Positions 1-23,024 of a stretch of 30,000 nucleotides of DNA are shown here, piece after piece. This DNA comes from Stramonita haemastoma (taxonomy: Eukaryota > Mollusca > Gastropoda > Neogastropoda > Muricidae). The DNA lies in contig CM060316.1 in NCBI GenBank assembly GCA_030674155.1, positions 83,651,745 to 83,681,744 on the forward strand, given 5' to 3'. The notes beneath the pieces are model-generated. The model was not told the DNA's origin and made no database searches. It saw nothing but the letters and a program-made list of their open reading frames with translations. Numbering within the stretch: the stretch's first letter is position 1; each line of letters opens with the position of its first letter. A program made the translations under genes and the position numbers.

Positions 1-14
1 GCTAAACGAACTTT

Positions 15-28
15 TTTATTTATTTATT
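15..28 (-). promoter_or_regulatory. Overlapping polyadenylation signals for the minus-strand membrane gene
   Basis: On the minus strand this reads as three overlapping AATAAA hexamers at 4-bp steps. They sit shortly after the TAA stop at 77-75. Position and sequence fit cleavage/polyadenylation of the gene ending there. AT-rich simple sequence could also produce the motif by chance. Confidence 0.45.
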
Positions 29-74
29 TTTTTAAGATTGTTTGGGGTGTTTCTATTCTTCTCAAATGGCTTCA

Positions 75-249
75 TTAGAGGAGGCTCGTCACTTCAAATG
101 ATACCATCGATATACTGAAAATTGCACCGATGCCGTGTAAGCCATGCAGTTTATTTATCCAGTTCCAGAAACCTGTACCCAGACCAAAATTCAGAAAGAC
201 ACTGGTAGAAATCGCTGTTATAATCAGTAGCCATGCCATTCGCCAGATC
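75..249 (-). CDS. Terminal coding exon of an unidentified multi-pass membrane protein
   Basis: On the minus strand a good acceptor (TTGTATTGCAG, with AG at 251-250) opens an exon whose first base completes a split codon. It then reads 57 codons to TAA at 77-75. The peptide is hydrophobic, with one predicted membrane segment (MAWLLIITAISTSVFLNF) and a second (GIGAIFSISMV). They are joined by a short aromatic loop, GLGTGFWNWINKLHGLHG, and the chain ends in SFEVTSLL. Overlapping AATAAA signals lie 47-60 bases past the stop, which fits a last exon. Upstream exons would lie further right on the minus strand; none could be recognised in 260-4300, where repeats dominate, so the intron may be long. 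I do not recognise the family. The acceptor, open frame, two membrane segments and poly(A) signals make a real exon likely, but a chance open frame cannot be excluded. Confidence 0.6.
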
Positions 250-339
250 CTGCAATACAAGGGAGATTATTCAGGGCACTCTCGTTTTGAAATGCAGACG
301 TAGCTTCCCTTAGACAAGGAATCTATTTTATTATTATCA

Positions 340-568
340 TCTTTTTTTTATTACCACTTAAATTTCACTGCGTGAAATACGGGTTGCTCTCCCCGGGGAG
401 AGCGCGTTGCCACAAGTGCAGCGCCACCCATTATTTTTTTCTTTTTCCTGTCTGCAATTGAATTTTGTTTCCCTATCAGTGGCTTTTTTCTACACAATTT
501 TGCCAGGGACAACCCTCTTGTTGCCGTGGGTTCTTTAACGTACGCTGTATAATAATGTGTAACACACG

Positions 569-599
<31 letters not shown>

Positions 600-736
600 T
601 AGCGCCCAGACCACCACTCATGGTCTAATGGATGGGGGGAATTTTCGGGCCCAAACTGAATTTGAACCACCGCACACTCCGACCCGGACTTTTCGCTTTC
701 TAGACAGGCGCGGTACCTCTAGACCACCGATCCACT
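340..736 (-). mobile_element. tRNA-derived SINE, family A, near full length
   Basis: Read on the minus strand, the right end is a tRNA-like head: a box-A-like TGGTCTAGAGGT (726-715) followed by a box-B-like GTGGTTCAAATTC (670-658). The body contains a 40-bp core (565-602, cacgggacctcggtttatcg on the plus strand), a CTTGTTGCCGTGGGTTCTTT block (about 517-536), a T-rich stretch and an 18-bp perfect palindrome, GCTCTCCCCGGGGAGAGC, at 386-403. This is the organisation of a Pol III-transcribed SINE. A second fragment of the family is at 2665-2790. The overall sequence resembles repeats I associate with gastropod genomes; that is recall, not a search result. Confidence 0.75.
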
Positions 737-738
737 AA

Positions 739-739
<1 letters not shown>

Positions 740-777
<38 letters not shown>

Positions 778-791
778 CTGTGGTGTGCGTG

Positions 792-822
<31 letters not shown>

Positions 823-832
823 CGCGCGCGCA
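740..832. repeat. Compound GT/GC microsatellite
   Basis: A (GT)n run passes into GC-alternating DNA, then a second GT run and a (GC)n block ending near 832. It abuts the tRNA head of the family A SINE. The strict purine-pyrimidine alternation is the type that can form Z-DNA. Open frames here (Cys/Val or His/Thr repeats) are artefacts. Confidence 0.95.
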
Positions 833-1183
833 AGAAACGTGGTATGATCTATACACCCTAAGAACACAAACACGCACACACGCCAGTCTGACAACACTGA
901 GTCTTATCAGCATTACGTCAATCACTACGAACTCCCAACTCCAACTCACTGCTGAAAACACGCGACAACAAGGAAGTGTGACCAAAATATGTCAGTGACG
1001 CACACCTGTCTGCCATACAGTTAGGCTAGGTACAAAGGCGTGGAAACGTATGTATGTAGGCCTATACATGGCTCACGTCAATCGTCAGTGCGTGAGACTG
1101 GCAGCCCTGCTTTCGGGACAACTGACAGAGTGCAACCAACATACGTCAGTAGATCAAATGCATGATGGCCCTGCGAGGAAATT

Positions 1184-1536
1184 TTTTTTATTATTGATTC
1201 TTTTATTTCGAGGATAGTGAAATAAGCACGTACTTATTAACTCAGTCCCCGTGTGAATGCAGTTTTGTCAATTTTGTCATCCATTCTCACCGGCACACAA
1301 TGGCCTACTCATCCGAAAAGCGAAACAGGTTTTAACATGTGCGCAAGACGTTCTGCGTGCGTTCGCACACGGGGCCTCGGTTTATAGTCTCATCCGAAGG
1401 ACTTTTGGGGTGAGTGGAGTCAGCACTGATGTTAACTCCAGAGGGAAAATCCTCTTCAACGAGATTCGAACTCGGCGGGTCAGCAGATCAGGAGCACATC
1501 ACTCTGAACACCATGCTATCCTGTCCCCCTGAAATT
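1184..1536 (-). mobile_element. tRNA-derived SINE, family B
   Basis: The minus-strand head lies near 1536, with a box-B-like GAGTTCGAATCTC around 1463-1475. It is followed by the shared core (1367-1402, including ggggcctcggtttatagtct on plus), a GGCCTACTC block and a tail passing TCGAGGATAGTGAAATAAGCAC into a T/A-rich end near 1184. Related copies occur at 9219-9465, 11250-11575, 13640-13955 and, truncated, at 29268-29408, so this is an interspersed family. It lies head-to-head with another SINE starting at about 1542. Confidence 0.8.
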
Positions 1537-1541
1537 AGACT

Positions 1542-1745
1542 GACCCTACTTGTTGGCCCAGTGGGTAGACATTTGGCGCTTGGTCTAAGAGTCGTTGGTT
1601 CACTTCTCCCTGGAATTTGCCAAACTTTCCTTTTTCCCCCTCTTTGTTACCACCGTTTGTGTAGACTCCCACCTCCGTAGGTCCTTGTATGAGACTAAAC
1701 CTAGGTCCTGTGTGTGAGCACATAAAAGACGATGTAAAATTTAAT
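1542..1745 (+). mobile_element. tRNA-derived SINE, family C
   Basis: The plus-strand head has box A TGGCCCAGTGGGT (1554-1566) and, about 30 bp on, a box-B-like GGTTCACTTCTCC (1597-1609). The body includes CTCCGTAGGTCCTTGTATGA and the tail gives GAGCACATAAAAGACGATGT, a 3' end style seen in other invertebrate SINEs. It differs from families A and B in head, body and orientation. Confidence 0.65.
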
Positions 1746-1835
1746 TCCACTTTTTCAAAAAAATGGCCATCACATGCCAGTAGGAACGAATGACTTTTTT
1801 TTTTTTAAAGCATGCACATTGGTGCCTGTCTGTTT

Positions 1836-1945
1836 GTGTTTGTGTTTTTGTTTCTGTTCTGCTCTGGTCTCTCTGTCTCTTTGTCTGTCTGTCTCTTGTC
1901 TCTGTCTCACTGTCTCAGCCTGTCTGGGTGTCTGTCCGTCCGTCA
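1836..1945. repeat. TCTG/TGTC-rich pyrimidine low-complexity tract
   Basis: Imperfect TCTG, TGTC and TCTC units dominate this stretch. Open frames through it are Leu/Ser/Cys-rich artefacts. From about 1950 to 2450 I see ordinary sequence with no gene or repeat I can name. Confidence 0.8.
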
Positions 1946-2466
1946 TGGGGGAAAATATAACTTGAAATCATTTTTAAACTGCTTAGCATACAGTTTTCTA
2001 TCAACACACAAGAAAACACGCGACCCAAAACGACAACAATAAAGAGATCATTTCATTACATCAATTAAAAACTCCGTCGAATGTTCCCTTACTCTCCCGG
2101 GAAAGAAAGTATTTTGCTTTTTACCCGATTCGCATGCTCACAAAGACACTGAGAATTTTCAGATTTGGAATCGTTTGTCTTGCGACTTGCAGTCTGTGCG
2201 TTGGTAGCCCACGTGGTGAAGTTTTTGTTGTTAAATTTTGGAAGTTTTTAGATCCAGAGAGGAATTTTTAAGTCTGTTGAGGAGGCCTGTGTACCACCTC
2301 AGGACAGTAACCACTGTGCAACACAACAGTCATGCGTTGAAGAGTGAACCGGCCGTGGTTGTTGGTATTGATGGCACGATCCAGCATATAACCATCTGGA
2401 AAGAAGTAGGCTTCGCCAGGTTCAATTTGCCCATCACACACAAAAACTCGTGCTGTGTCCCCCATC

Positions 2467-2547
<81 letters not shown>
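2467..2547. repeat. (GA)n microsatellite
   Basis: About 80 bp of almost perfect GA repeat, interrupted once by GG near 2492. Confidence 0.98.
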
Positions 2548-2550
<3 letters not shown>

Positions 2551-2664
2551 ATTGCATAGGCTTTGTGGCTCATTGAAAAGAGATTTGTGGGTTTTCACCA
2601 AAATTGCAGCTTCAAAATCAACATCTCACTCGCCTATTGTACAACATATCCCGTTTTATTGCTT

Positions 2665-2790
2665 TGCCAAAGGATGGCTGTTCTTCACAGAATTTAGCCG
2701 GATGCCAGTCTTGTTACTGTGGGTTCTTTCACATGAACTTGACGGAGACTGTGCTCAGTGTGACTCTGGCTATTTTCTTACCTGAAAGAC
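2665..2790 (-). mobile_element. Diverged fragment of SINE family A
   Basis: The block TTCTTCACAGAATTTAGCC, then TCTTGTTACTGTGGGTTCTTT about 10 bp on, matches the middle of the element at 340-736 (there TTTCTACACAATTTTGCC and CTTGTTGCCGTGGGTTCTTT) in the same relative order. The head and palindrome regions are not recognisable, so it is an old or truncated copy. Confidence 0.55.
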
Positions 2791-2877
2791 TGATACACAG
2801 ACGACAATTCATTAGGCTATCTATTGAGTGGGAAAAAGTCTGGCTCAAAAGATGAAGTCGAATATGGAACTTCTCAC

Positions 2878-2880
<3 letters not shown>

Positions 2881-2931
<51 letters not shown>
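2881..2931. repeat. (CA)n microsatellite
   Basis: Roughly 25 uninterrupted CA units. The following 2940-3370 holds no gene or repeat I recognise. Confidence 0.98.
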
Positions 2932-2932
<1 letters not shown>

Positions 2933-3380
2933 CCCCGGATTTTTTGGTGTGTTTTTTGTTTTGTTTTTGTCTTTGGGTGGGGGTGTACAAACAAGGGTTT
3001 CTGCTGACTGCTCAAGATTCCTACATCACGTCTTCAAATACTGAGATGTCCATAACAAATAAAACAGAGTCCGAGGAGTACGTGCCATTGGCCTACATCC
3101 AATCAATCGCCCACCAAATTCAGCAGCATTCAAGTGTCGACCCACACGACCGGAAAGCACACTTCGCGAGCACTTAATGTCCAGTTGTAACATGAACTAC
3201 CGACATCTCTAATATGTAACCTGTAATAAATATAGCACACACAAGTACGTGTGATCGCGCCTCTTATCTATATTTAGCAACACAGTAAAGAGCCACGTCC
3301 TTGGAATGTAATTAAAACAATAGGCCAAATTTGCAGCTCAAGTCCTCTTTCCCCGACGTTCCGTACAAAACGATCGGTTC

Positions 3381-3407
3381 ACACACACACACACACACAC
3401 ACAGAGC

Positions 3408-3472
<65 letters not shown>
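3381..3472. repeat. Compound (CA)n-(GA)n microsatellite
   Basis: A CA run at 3381-3402 is separated by GAGCAAATG from a GA run at about 3412-3472. The same pairing of an AC/GT run with a GA run recurs at 3777-3878. Confidence 0.97.
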
Positions 3473-3473
<1 letters not shown>

Positions 3474-3772
3474 ATGCAAACTGTAAAGTTTAATTTTAAA
3501 CAACGAAACTTATTACAATACAACGTACCCCTCACCCCCACCCCTTCCCCCAACCAAGCATCGCAACCTAAGGTGCATGAAAGGTTTCTGATGAAGCAAT
3601 TCCACCTGACAGAGGTAGTCTCCGGTCCGTTATGTTGTGCTCCGCGAGCCGTGCATTTCAGGATGTAAACGTTTCGTCCCCTCGATCGCTAATGCTTGGC
3701 GTGACCTTAACCTGCGGCCAGTGACCTCGGTGACCCCACAGCTGACCGCGCACGTTCCAATCATTGATCATG

Positions 3773-3880
<108 letters not shown>

Positions 3881-4328
3881 TTTTATGTATGAGATGCACA
3901 GGGATCCAGCTGCAGCCCTGGTCAAGGTCTCACTATGAATATATATCTTACTTATGGCGAGAATCAGCTATATGTCTACAAAACATAAAAATATGTAAGC
4001 ATTTTTTAAAAATGCATTTGTAGTTTCTGAGCATTTACCACTTTCCCACTGTACACGAGCCCAACATACATTCGTGACTGCTCTGCAATGTTATGAATGC
4101 ACTTTTCTGACTTCACGTACTTTCACCACTCACGAGACGATGTTTTCCGCCAAGAAATATAGTTTTCTATGTTCACCTTATTTGATTCCAGTACAGACAG
4201 AATTTGATCTGAAAATGCAATGAGGTTGTTGTATTTTACTCGAAATTATATATAACTGAAGATAAACATCATTTACTGGGAAACAGAACCAAAGGCGTGA
4301 TCTGGCGGAGTAATATATGCATTTCTAG

Positions 4329-15905
<11,577 letters not shown>

Positions 15906-17130
15906 TAATGTGCGTGGTTATCAAGAAACAGAACAAACAAAAACTACGGTGATCTTGTGCACTGACACACTCGACACACACACACCCCATACACACAACA
16001 CATCCACAACACAGACGTATTCAGACATGGGCAAACTGCAGTTGTTTTTGTGTTTGGACGGTTTAGGAGGTGGATGCTGTGCTGAACTTCGCCCTGTGTC
16101 ATGATTTTGTGATCAGCTCAACGGAGCTAGAGGGACAAACATTTAATGGTGGCGGTCTAATACATGTGGAGTCAGTCAGTTGAAATAGCTCACGAGATTT
16201 CTAGGGAAGATCTTGAGCATCTGTTTTTCATGTGTTGAAAGAGTTAGTGTGCATGTGCAAGGAAAAGTATGCATGTGTGTGAGTGTGCATGTGTGTATAC
16301 AGTGTGAAAAGACAAAGGTTCTGTATAATTTTGCATGTTGTATGGAATGTAGGAAGAATGTTGATTGACTTTGTAGCCCAGTTTGTAAGAGCCAAGAACA
16401 TTATGGGTTATGGATCCTGTACCGCATTATGATGGTTATACTTTGTATTCTGTTGTATGTTGGTCAGTGACTTTTTTTTTTTTTTTTTTTTTACAGCATT
16501 ATGTATATTGTTGAAATGGTGATACAACTTGTGCTTTACTACTAGTTTTGTGCTTATTTGTTGCTACTGCTCTTTCCAGTGAATGCCATGAAGCAAGTGT
16601 GTCAGTTAATCATAAACACCACACACACTTCTCACCATCTCTACTCTTCAAAGAACATAGCTCTGCATCGGACAACTTCTGTGTTTTATCTTTTGTTTCA
16701 AAGTGTATTTTAATTTTATCTGTGGAAGGACATTTATGTAGTATCTAGCTTGAGCTGAATTATGTAGGAACACTTCATAATAGTCATGATTATATTTTGA
16801 ACCAAATCATGTGGCAATTGGCTAAATACAGGTGTTGAATATTCTTTTTTTTCTGACAGAAGGAAAACTGGTAATTTCTTGATTTTTTAAATATTTTTTT
16901 TTATTAATTTTTTTTTTTACCAGTAATCAATTTTAAAAATACAAATTGGGCATTTATTTTGTGGGTTTTACTGAAGCAGTGATATAACGATGTATATTTT
17001 GAATTCAGCAAACCCTGTATAGATTGTAACACAAGACTGACAGAAATTGTGTTGTTAGTGCATGCTGATAAAAGATGGTCAATCTTTTTTGCATGCATCT
17101 GGAAAGCCAAAATAAGGCTCTTTATCAACC
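15906..17130 (+). other. Probable proximal 3' UTR of GRB2
   Basis: Noncoding, T-rich sequence directly after the GRB2 stop. It has a CA-rich patch at about 15963-16012, a T tract at 16470-16492 and TGTATATT motifs at 16502 and 16991. No AATAAA occurs in it, so the transcript probably extends further. That it is UTR is inferred from position only. Confidence 0.5.
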
Positions 17131-17134
17131 GTCT

Positions 17135-17212
17135 AAGTCCCGATCCGGGATTTGCCGGGATTGAATAATTACCACCCCCCCCCCAAGTCCTGATCTGGGA
17201 TTTGCCGGGATT
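17135..17212 (+). repeat. Duplicated 28-bp GC-rich unit
   Basis: Copies of a 28-bp unit (starts AAGTCC, ends TTGCCGGGATT) lie at 17135-17162 and 17185-17212 and differ at two bases. They are separated by a C-run-containing spacer, giving a 50-bp period. The unit has an inverted repeat, TCCCGATCCGGGA. Confidence 0.85.
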
Positions 17213-20095
17213 TACACACAGTAGATTTCCATCACGCTGTGACCATCGCTAATTGCTGCCACATGGCAAAGCTCTATCAGGGCAGAAGGAGAAACCCTGC
17301 AGAGTGTCTAGAAGTAATTATTGCTGCTGGTATGTACTTAGAAGGAGGAAAAGACCAGCCAGCATGTGTGCCTGACCTGATGTCATGATGGAAAGCGAAA
17401 TCTAGGCACAGTTTGTGTTCAGAGACACCGAATGCAAGAGGGTTAACTTGTTCACGGCATGCTTTCTTTTCTCTTTGCCAGCTCAATGTGGTTTGCTGAT
17501 TTAGGTACATATTTCCTTCTACCCACCTCTATCTCCCAATTTCCACCCTAACCCATGTTTTCTTCCATAACTGAGACAAATTGTGATCGAAAATTAGTCA
17601 CCTGCTCAATTGTGGCTGTATGCCAAGAAAGCATTTTTAGCTTAATGTTTTATCTTCTTATATGGTACTGTGAAACATACTGAAAGCAAGCTCTTAGTCA
17701 TTTACAGTGTCTGTAAAATGTGTATATTTTTATCAGTCTTTTTCTAAAAACGCCAAACCAATGCAATTACGAGGGGGAAAAAAGAAGTATGCACAAAGTA
17801 CAACAGAAAACGAGCAACTCTAAATCCCTGCATCACTACTGTACTTCATGCATATTCATTACACAAGCTTCTCTTCCCCTGCTTTGTTTCAAGTCTCCTT
17901 TTCTTGGGGAGCATGTTAGTATCCCAAACACTGGTGACCCAGTAGCTTTCAACAGCCATGAGAAAGAATTCGGCTAGAAATACCGTCAGTTTGGGTAGGA
18001 ATGAATTTTGTCAGAGAGAGAAAGGGAGACCATACTGTTACTGGATTATGTGCATCTAAATTTGAAGGTTTGCTGCATTCTTGATAGCACCTCAGCATTC
18101 TTACTTGCTGCATTTGATTTAGCCCTTTTTTTTTTTTTTTTTTTCTCTTTTCTAAACTGATTCTTTTTTTGTTTTGTTTAAAGTGATTCACTTGTTTCTG
18201 TGAAATTTGTTATTTAAACAAAGGGGGGGGGGGGGGTGCGGATGGAATTTGTACAGTGTTGTATCTTTTTTCTTTTATAAACAAAAAAAAGTGCTAGCAT
18301 TCAAGTCATTTATACACATGCAACCAATAGCAAAGAGTGATGATATATTTGACAATGTTTGATTACAGCCTAATGGTCCTGTTAGCAAAGATGATTGTTA
18401 ACACAGTAGTCATGCACATGGCATACAGGCATAGTCATCAAAGTGGATTTTAAGGGCATGTAATTTGTAAAGGAATTGCATTTTAAATTTGGTGTTTTGA
18501 TCTGATGCTTTGCTCCTACATGGGCACACATCCAAAATCCTATGTTTGCGATTAGCTCCCCTGAAGTGCTCATGCTGAGTTTTGAGTTTTGTGCACTGCA
18601 TGTGCATTAGTTGCCTGTGTTTTTCAGTTACCCCCCCCCCCCCCCCCCTCCCTCTCTCACTCTCTCTCTCTCTAGCAATCTAGGCTAGCTGTGTATTTTT
18701 TGTTGCTTAAATTTACAATGTGATACATTATTTTGGAATAGAATATATATATATATATTTGAACATGCGGGAGAACCAAACAGTTTGTAATCAAGTATTG
18801 TGTTGATAATGAGTGGGGTTTTTTCTCTTTTTTTTTTTTTCTTTTTTTTAAAGATTGTGACAGCACGTGATCAAAGATTTGGCTGAGAGTTTCTTGAAAC
18901 CACATCATTTTCATAGGAATGTTTTTGCTTTCCTTCTTTCCACCCCCCACCTTCCCCACCCCCAGGTTTCAAATTGTTTTTTGTTTTTTTTTAAGTAAGT
19001 TATGACCGCCCCCACCCATTACCCCAGAACTCCAACTTTTACCCAGTCTCCCTTGTGTATTCACAGATGTGCGCTTATATTGTGATTTACATTTTATTTG
19101 TTTAGTGGAGACAAAATGCTTATGTTGCTGCTTGTGCCTGCGATCTATGTGATTTTAAAAAGTGCTTGTATATTTTGTTGCTTGTGTGTTCAGTCAAACT
19201 GGCTCATTAGATGTAATGTATGTATGTATTAAAGTATCATGATTTTTGTTCAAAATTGGGTTGTACATTTTTATGTGGTGTGGCAAAATGCAGCTGGCAA
19301 TAATAATAATTTTTTTTTTATTTTTAAAGTGCATCAATGAGTAACTGAGGGGTAGTTTCATGTAGATAGAAGGTGGTTGTGATGGAATAGCATGGTCAAA
19401 CATTGATTCAGCCGAGGAAAATGATTATGTGAAATTGTCATGCGGCCAGTGACGTTGAGAATTTTTAAAAAAAATGTTGTTCACTACAATCTTTGAAATG
19501 AGCTGATATGACTTTTTTTTGTTGTTTTTTTAAAATGCATTCCAGAAAATGGAGCTTTGTACTGTATTTCTTTATCAAATGAAAAGGAAAGCATCTGATG
19601 GTGAAGATTAAATTTTTAACACTTTGATGTTCGTAGAACAGCTGTAAGCAAGTCTTATGTTCAGAGGTGTCCACGTTGAATGGTAAGAGTACTTTCATGC
19701 TCATGATTTACAGACAGATACAAGTGGACTTTGAAAGTGTCTGGGAGGGAGCAGTTTGTCAAGCATTTGGTTATGAATATTTTTCATACCAAACTGAACT
19801 TGCAATCAGTTCCAAAGAAAATATGACATTTGTTGTAGAAAGTTGGTAAAGAATTTAAATCTGTTTCTGTCCTTTCCTCCTTGCCTTGCTTTTATTTTTT
19901 GTTGTTGATCGGCCGAAGTTTAAACAGGTTTGTAGAATAGAAATGGGATTACTTGCTTTTGTTTTCCTTTTCCCCTGACTCAAGATATGATTATTGGCTT
20001 TTGTTTCCCTTTTACCAGATTTTGTGTTGTTGCATGTATGAGTTAGAAGAAATTGCCTGATCGTGCCATGTAAAGAAAGTAACGGTTTTTACCTC
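17213..20095 (+). other. Long AT-rich noncoding stretch
   Basis: No gene, tRNA-like head or long repeat was recognised. Contents are homopolymers: T at about 18124-18144, G14 at 18223-18236, C18 at 18631-18648 followed by CT repeats, T at 18828-18848, and a short TA run at about 18745-18759. TGTATATT motifs occur at 17721 and 19167. It could be distal GRB2 3' UTR or intergenic DNA. Confidence 0.6.
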
Positions 20096-20099
20096 CAGT

Positions 20100-20390
20100 T
20101 TCTAGCTGGTAGCCAGCTTTTTGTTCCCTATTGTAAGTCCTTCATCCAGTTTTGGGAGGGAAGTTGGCACCCCTGGCAGCAGGCTGGCCAGAGAAAGACC
20201 AGTGTGTGGCTATAGCTACTTCTCCCACCAGCTAGGTGAAGGTCCTGTGACAGGGACTGAAAGCCCGCCAAGAGCTGAATTGTTGGATGTCCATGCATAA
20301 CAACTTCTCTCATGCGCAAATAATTGTCATCAAACCTCAAGTAGTCCAATAAGTAGTTGCCCTTGTAACCATTGGGTGGGTACTTTCCCT
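20100..20390 (-). other. GC-richer island with a long minus-strand open frame, unclassified
   Basis: The base composition rises clearly above the flanks. On the minus strand an uninterrupted frame runs from about 20388 to 20128. It includes YPPNGYKGNYLLDY, RFDDNYLRMREVVMHGHPTI and LLAGFQSLSQDLHLAGG, which look more protein-like than other open frames here. I see no convincing acceptor, start codon or named family. At its left edge AGCTGGTAGCCAGCT is a perfect 6-bp inverted repeat followed by TTTTT on plus. It may be a transposon or SINE remnant, an unrecognised exon or a structured RNA. Confidence 0.35.
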
Positions 20391-22900
20391 TTTTTTCTTT
20401 TTATCCATTTACATCCAAAGTCAAATCTACCCTGTTGCTTTGACGGTAATTATTCTTTGTGCTTGTTAATAATTTGCTATTATCTTTTTTGGTTGTGAGT
20501 TGTTCCTTTCTGCAAATACCTCATGCTTATACATTTTAGCTCCAATTTTCTGTGCATTTTTGCTAGTGCGTTTTCATTATCAGGAGATCCAGAAAACACG
20601 TTTTATATTTAGAGATTGATGATCTAGAATTTTTGCTGGGATGGATGATAGTTATTTACGGTGAGGCCAAGGCCATTGTTTAAATCATGCAAACTCTTTT
20701 TATTTAGCAAAAAAAAAAGGAAGGCAACAGCTGAAAGAAAACAAAAAACAACAGTTAGGAAGAGTCACTTTACCAGCCTATGTTGGCCTGTTGTAGTTCT
20801 GCATAAAAACGTCACAGAGTAACTTCCTGAAAAGTAAGGGGAAAAAATGACCTAGAGTCTGCCATTGTAAAATTGTAAATAATCAACAACAAAAATGCTG
20901 TTGTGCAGAAGTTAATGGTCATTCTTACAAGCTGTTTACCTTTTTTTTTTTTTTTTTTTTTTTTTACAATGCAATTTCATTCATTCCCTAATAATTGAGA
21001 CTAGCTGACCAGTTGAAGGAAAAGAATGGCCACAGACTCAGCAGCATTGTGTGTGTAGCTTCATTTGCTCAGGAATGAAAAGAAAAGTGTAGAATACCTA
21101 TATGGTGCTTTATTTTTTTCAGGCTTAGGTGCTTGAATCAAATATTGTAGACAACAGTAGTATTATTTCCCTTGTCTTGACAGAAAATGGTGTGTAACTT
21201 GCATAAATAGACTTCATTAAATATATATGTATATATATCTTAAAAAAGCGAAAAAGAAAATAAAGTCTAAAAGAAAGTCTATGCACAAAAAGTAAGAACC
21301 GTTCAGTTCAGGACAATCTTGTCCCGCCAATCAAAACAAGACATCTTTTTTCAGGGGAAGGGTACAGGGAGTCAGGAACACAGAGAGAAAGTCTGTGTTA
21401 TGCTGCTGAAAATGGTGGGCCAGATGGGAAGAGAAGAGGTGACAAAGATGTCAATGCTGCAAAAATACCGGTTTGTTTGTTGTAGATTTGTTTTGTTTTG
21501 CTTTTTTTTTTGTTCTTAAAGACTATATCTTGATGGTCTTTTAGATGTGATGATAAACTGGAGAGAAACTGAATTCAGGTAGAAGAGTGTTCTGTGAATT
21601 AGGTGCATTGTAGAGAAAAGTTCTGTTTATGAAGCTGTTTGTTCCAACTCTAAGAGCAGATAATAGTGTGTTGCTGGAAAAGGAAAGGGTTATAGTGCTG
21701 CCTCTTGAGATGCACAGCAGGATTACAAATGACAGGTTTTAGGAGGATGGAGGCTGTGTTTGTTGCAATATTTAAAAAAAAATAGATAAAACTTCACCTC
21801 AGAGGCATTTGGGGTTTGTTTTTCTCAGGCTTTTTGGTTTTGTTGTTGAATTTATTCTTACTTCATAGAGAAGGCAAGAGTTAGTGAAGGGACAGACAGG
21901 AGACAGCTTGCCTGTGAATGTCTGTGTGGTGCTGAATTTAGTGGGTTGCACAGTATGTAAATGTACAAACTGTTTTTTATGAGGCACTTAGAGGAAGACA
22001 TGGCATAAAACTAGTGTTGGAAGTGCAGTCCTGGCAAATGGCGATCAACATTTGCAGGTCTGCTATAGTGCTGCTGGTTCGTGATCAGTCTTTGGGTTCT
22101 GTCTGGCATTGCTTTTCTTGATAACGTGTCAGAGGTGTGTTATTACTTGTATGGTTCTGAGACTGTAATCTCCTCTGAATGAATAGAACTGATGGTTTAG
22201 CATTGTTCTGTTTTTCTTTTTACATTTTATTTTCAAAAAAATAACAGTTTTACTTTGATGAATCGATAGTAATGCATTGAATTTTTGGCACTAGATTCAG
22301 TTTGAATCAGATGATTTGCCAATGATTTTTTTTTTTGTATTGAAGTTTAGAAAATAATGCCTAAACAATGGCTAGTTCAGGGATACAGTATGAGATTTTG
22401 TTGCCACATGATGTGTCCCTCAGAATTTTTGACAGCAGAAGTATAATGGCCATTGCTAAGAAATCATGGGTGATGGCAGAACAGTAATAGATCCTGTGTA
22501 CAAGACTGATAAATCAGTATCGGGTCCACATCAGGATTTGCTGTTGGTCAGTATGAGTTTGAATTTTTGTTCCCCCTTTTCTCATTCCAGTTCACATCAA
22601 CATAAACTGACATGGCTTGACCTAAATAGACTATTCTCTGAGACTGGTCTCTCTTTGCACCATCAGAAAGGCAGACTGTTGGGAAAATGACTTTTTAGGA
22701 TTTTAGATAGGGTGTTTAAAGGCAGTTTTAAACAGTGAGAAAGCATTTATCGAGCTAAGCTGTTCAGTTTGCCAGTAGTAAGGAAAGATAACTGCTGGAA
22801 TGAGGTAAGCATTGACTGTTTTTCCTTATCTTTTTTTTAAATTCTTTTTTTATTCATCAGTGGATAGAAGTCCAAGCAAGAGGCATATATATCATGGCAT
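20391..22900 (+). other. AT-rich noncoding stretch
   Basis: No gene recognised. It contains T tracts (20941-20965 among others), a TGTAAATA motif at 20874, a short ATATAT patch at about 21220-21238, and an AATAAA at 21259-21264 without a GT-rich element after it. Confidence 0.6.
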
Positions 22901-22910
22901 GTGATAAAAT

Positions 22911-23024
22911 TATATATATATATATATATGACACATGATAAAATGATATATATATCGTCTAATATCACGTACAGTGAACAGTCGTTAAATTGAAGACAAC
23001 AACAATATATATATATATATATAT
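22911..23024. repeat. Clustered (TA)n microsatellites
   Basis: Three TA runs (about 22911-22929, 22945-22958 and 23005-23023). The first two follow related text: CATGTGATAAAATTATAT and CATGATAAAATGATATAT. Confidence 0.9.

Noticed and set aside
700..998. Several overlapping 60-90 codon open frames
   Set aside because: They are Cys/Val or His/Thr dipeptide repeats caused by the GT/GC microsatellite.
2238..2785. Open frames of 100-112 codons on both strands
   Set aside because: The open length comes from the GA microsatellite; the flanks show no family signature or consistent splice sites.
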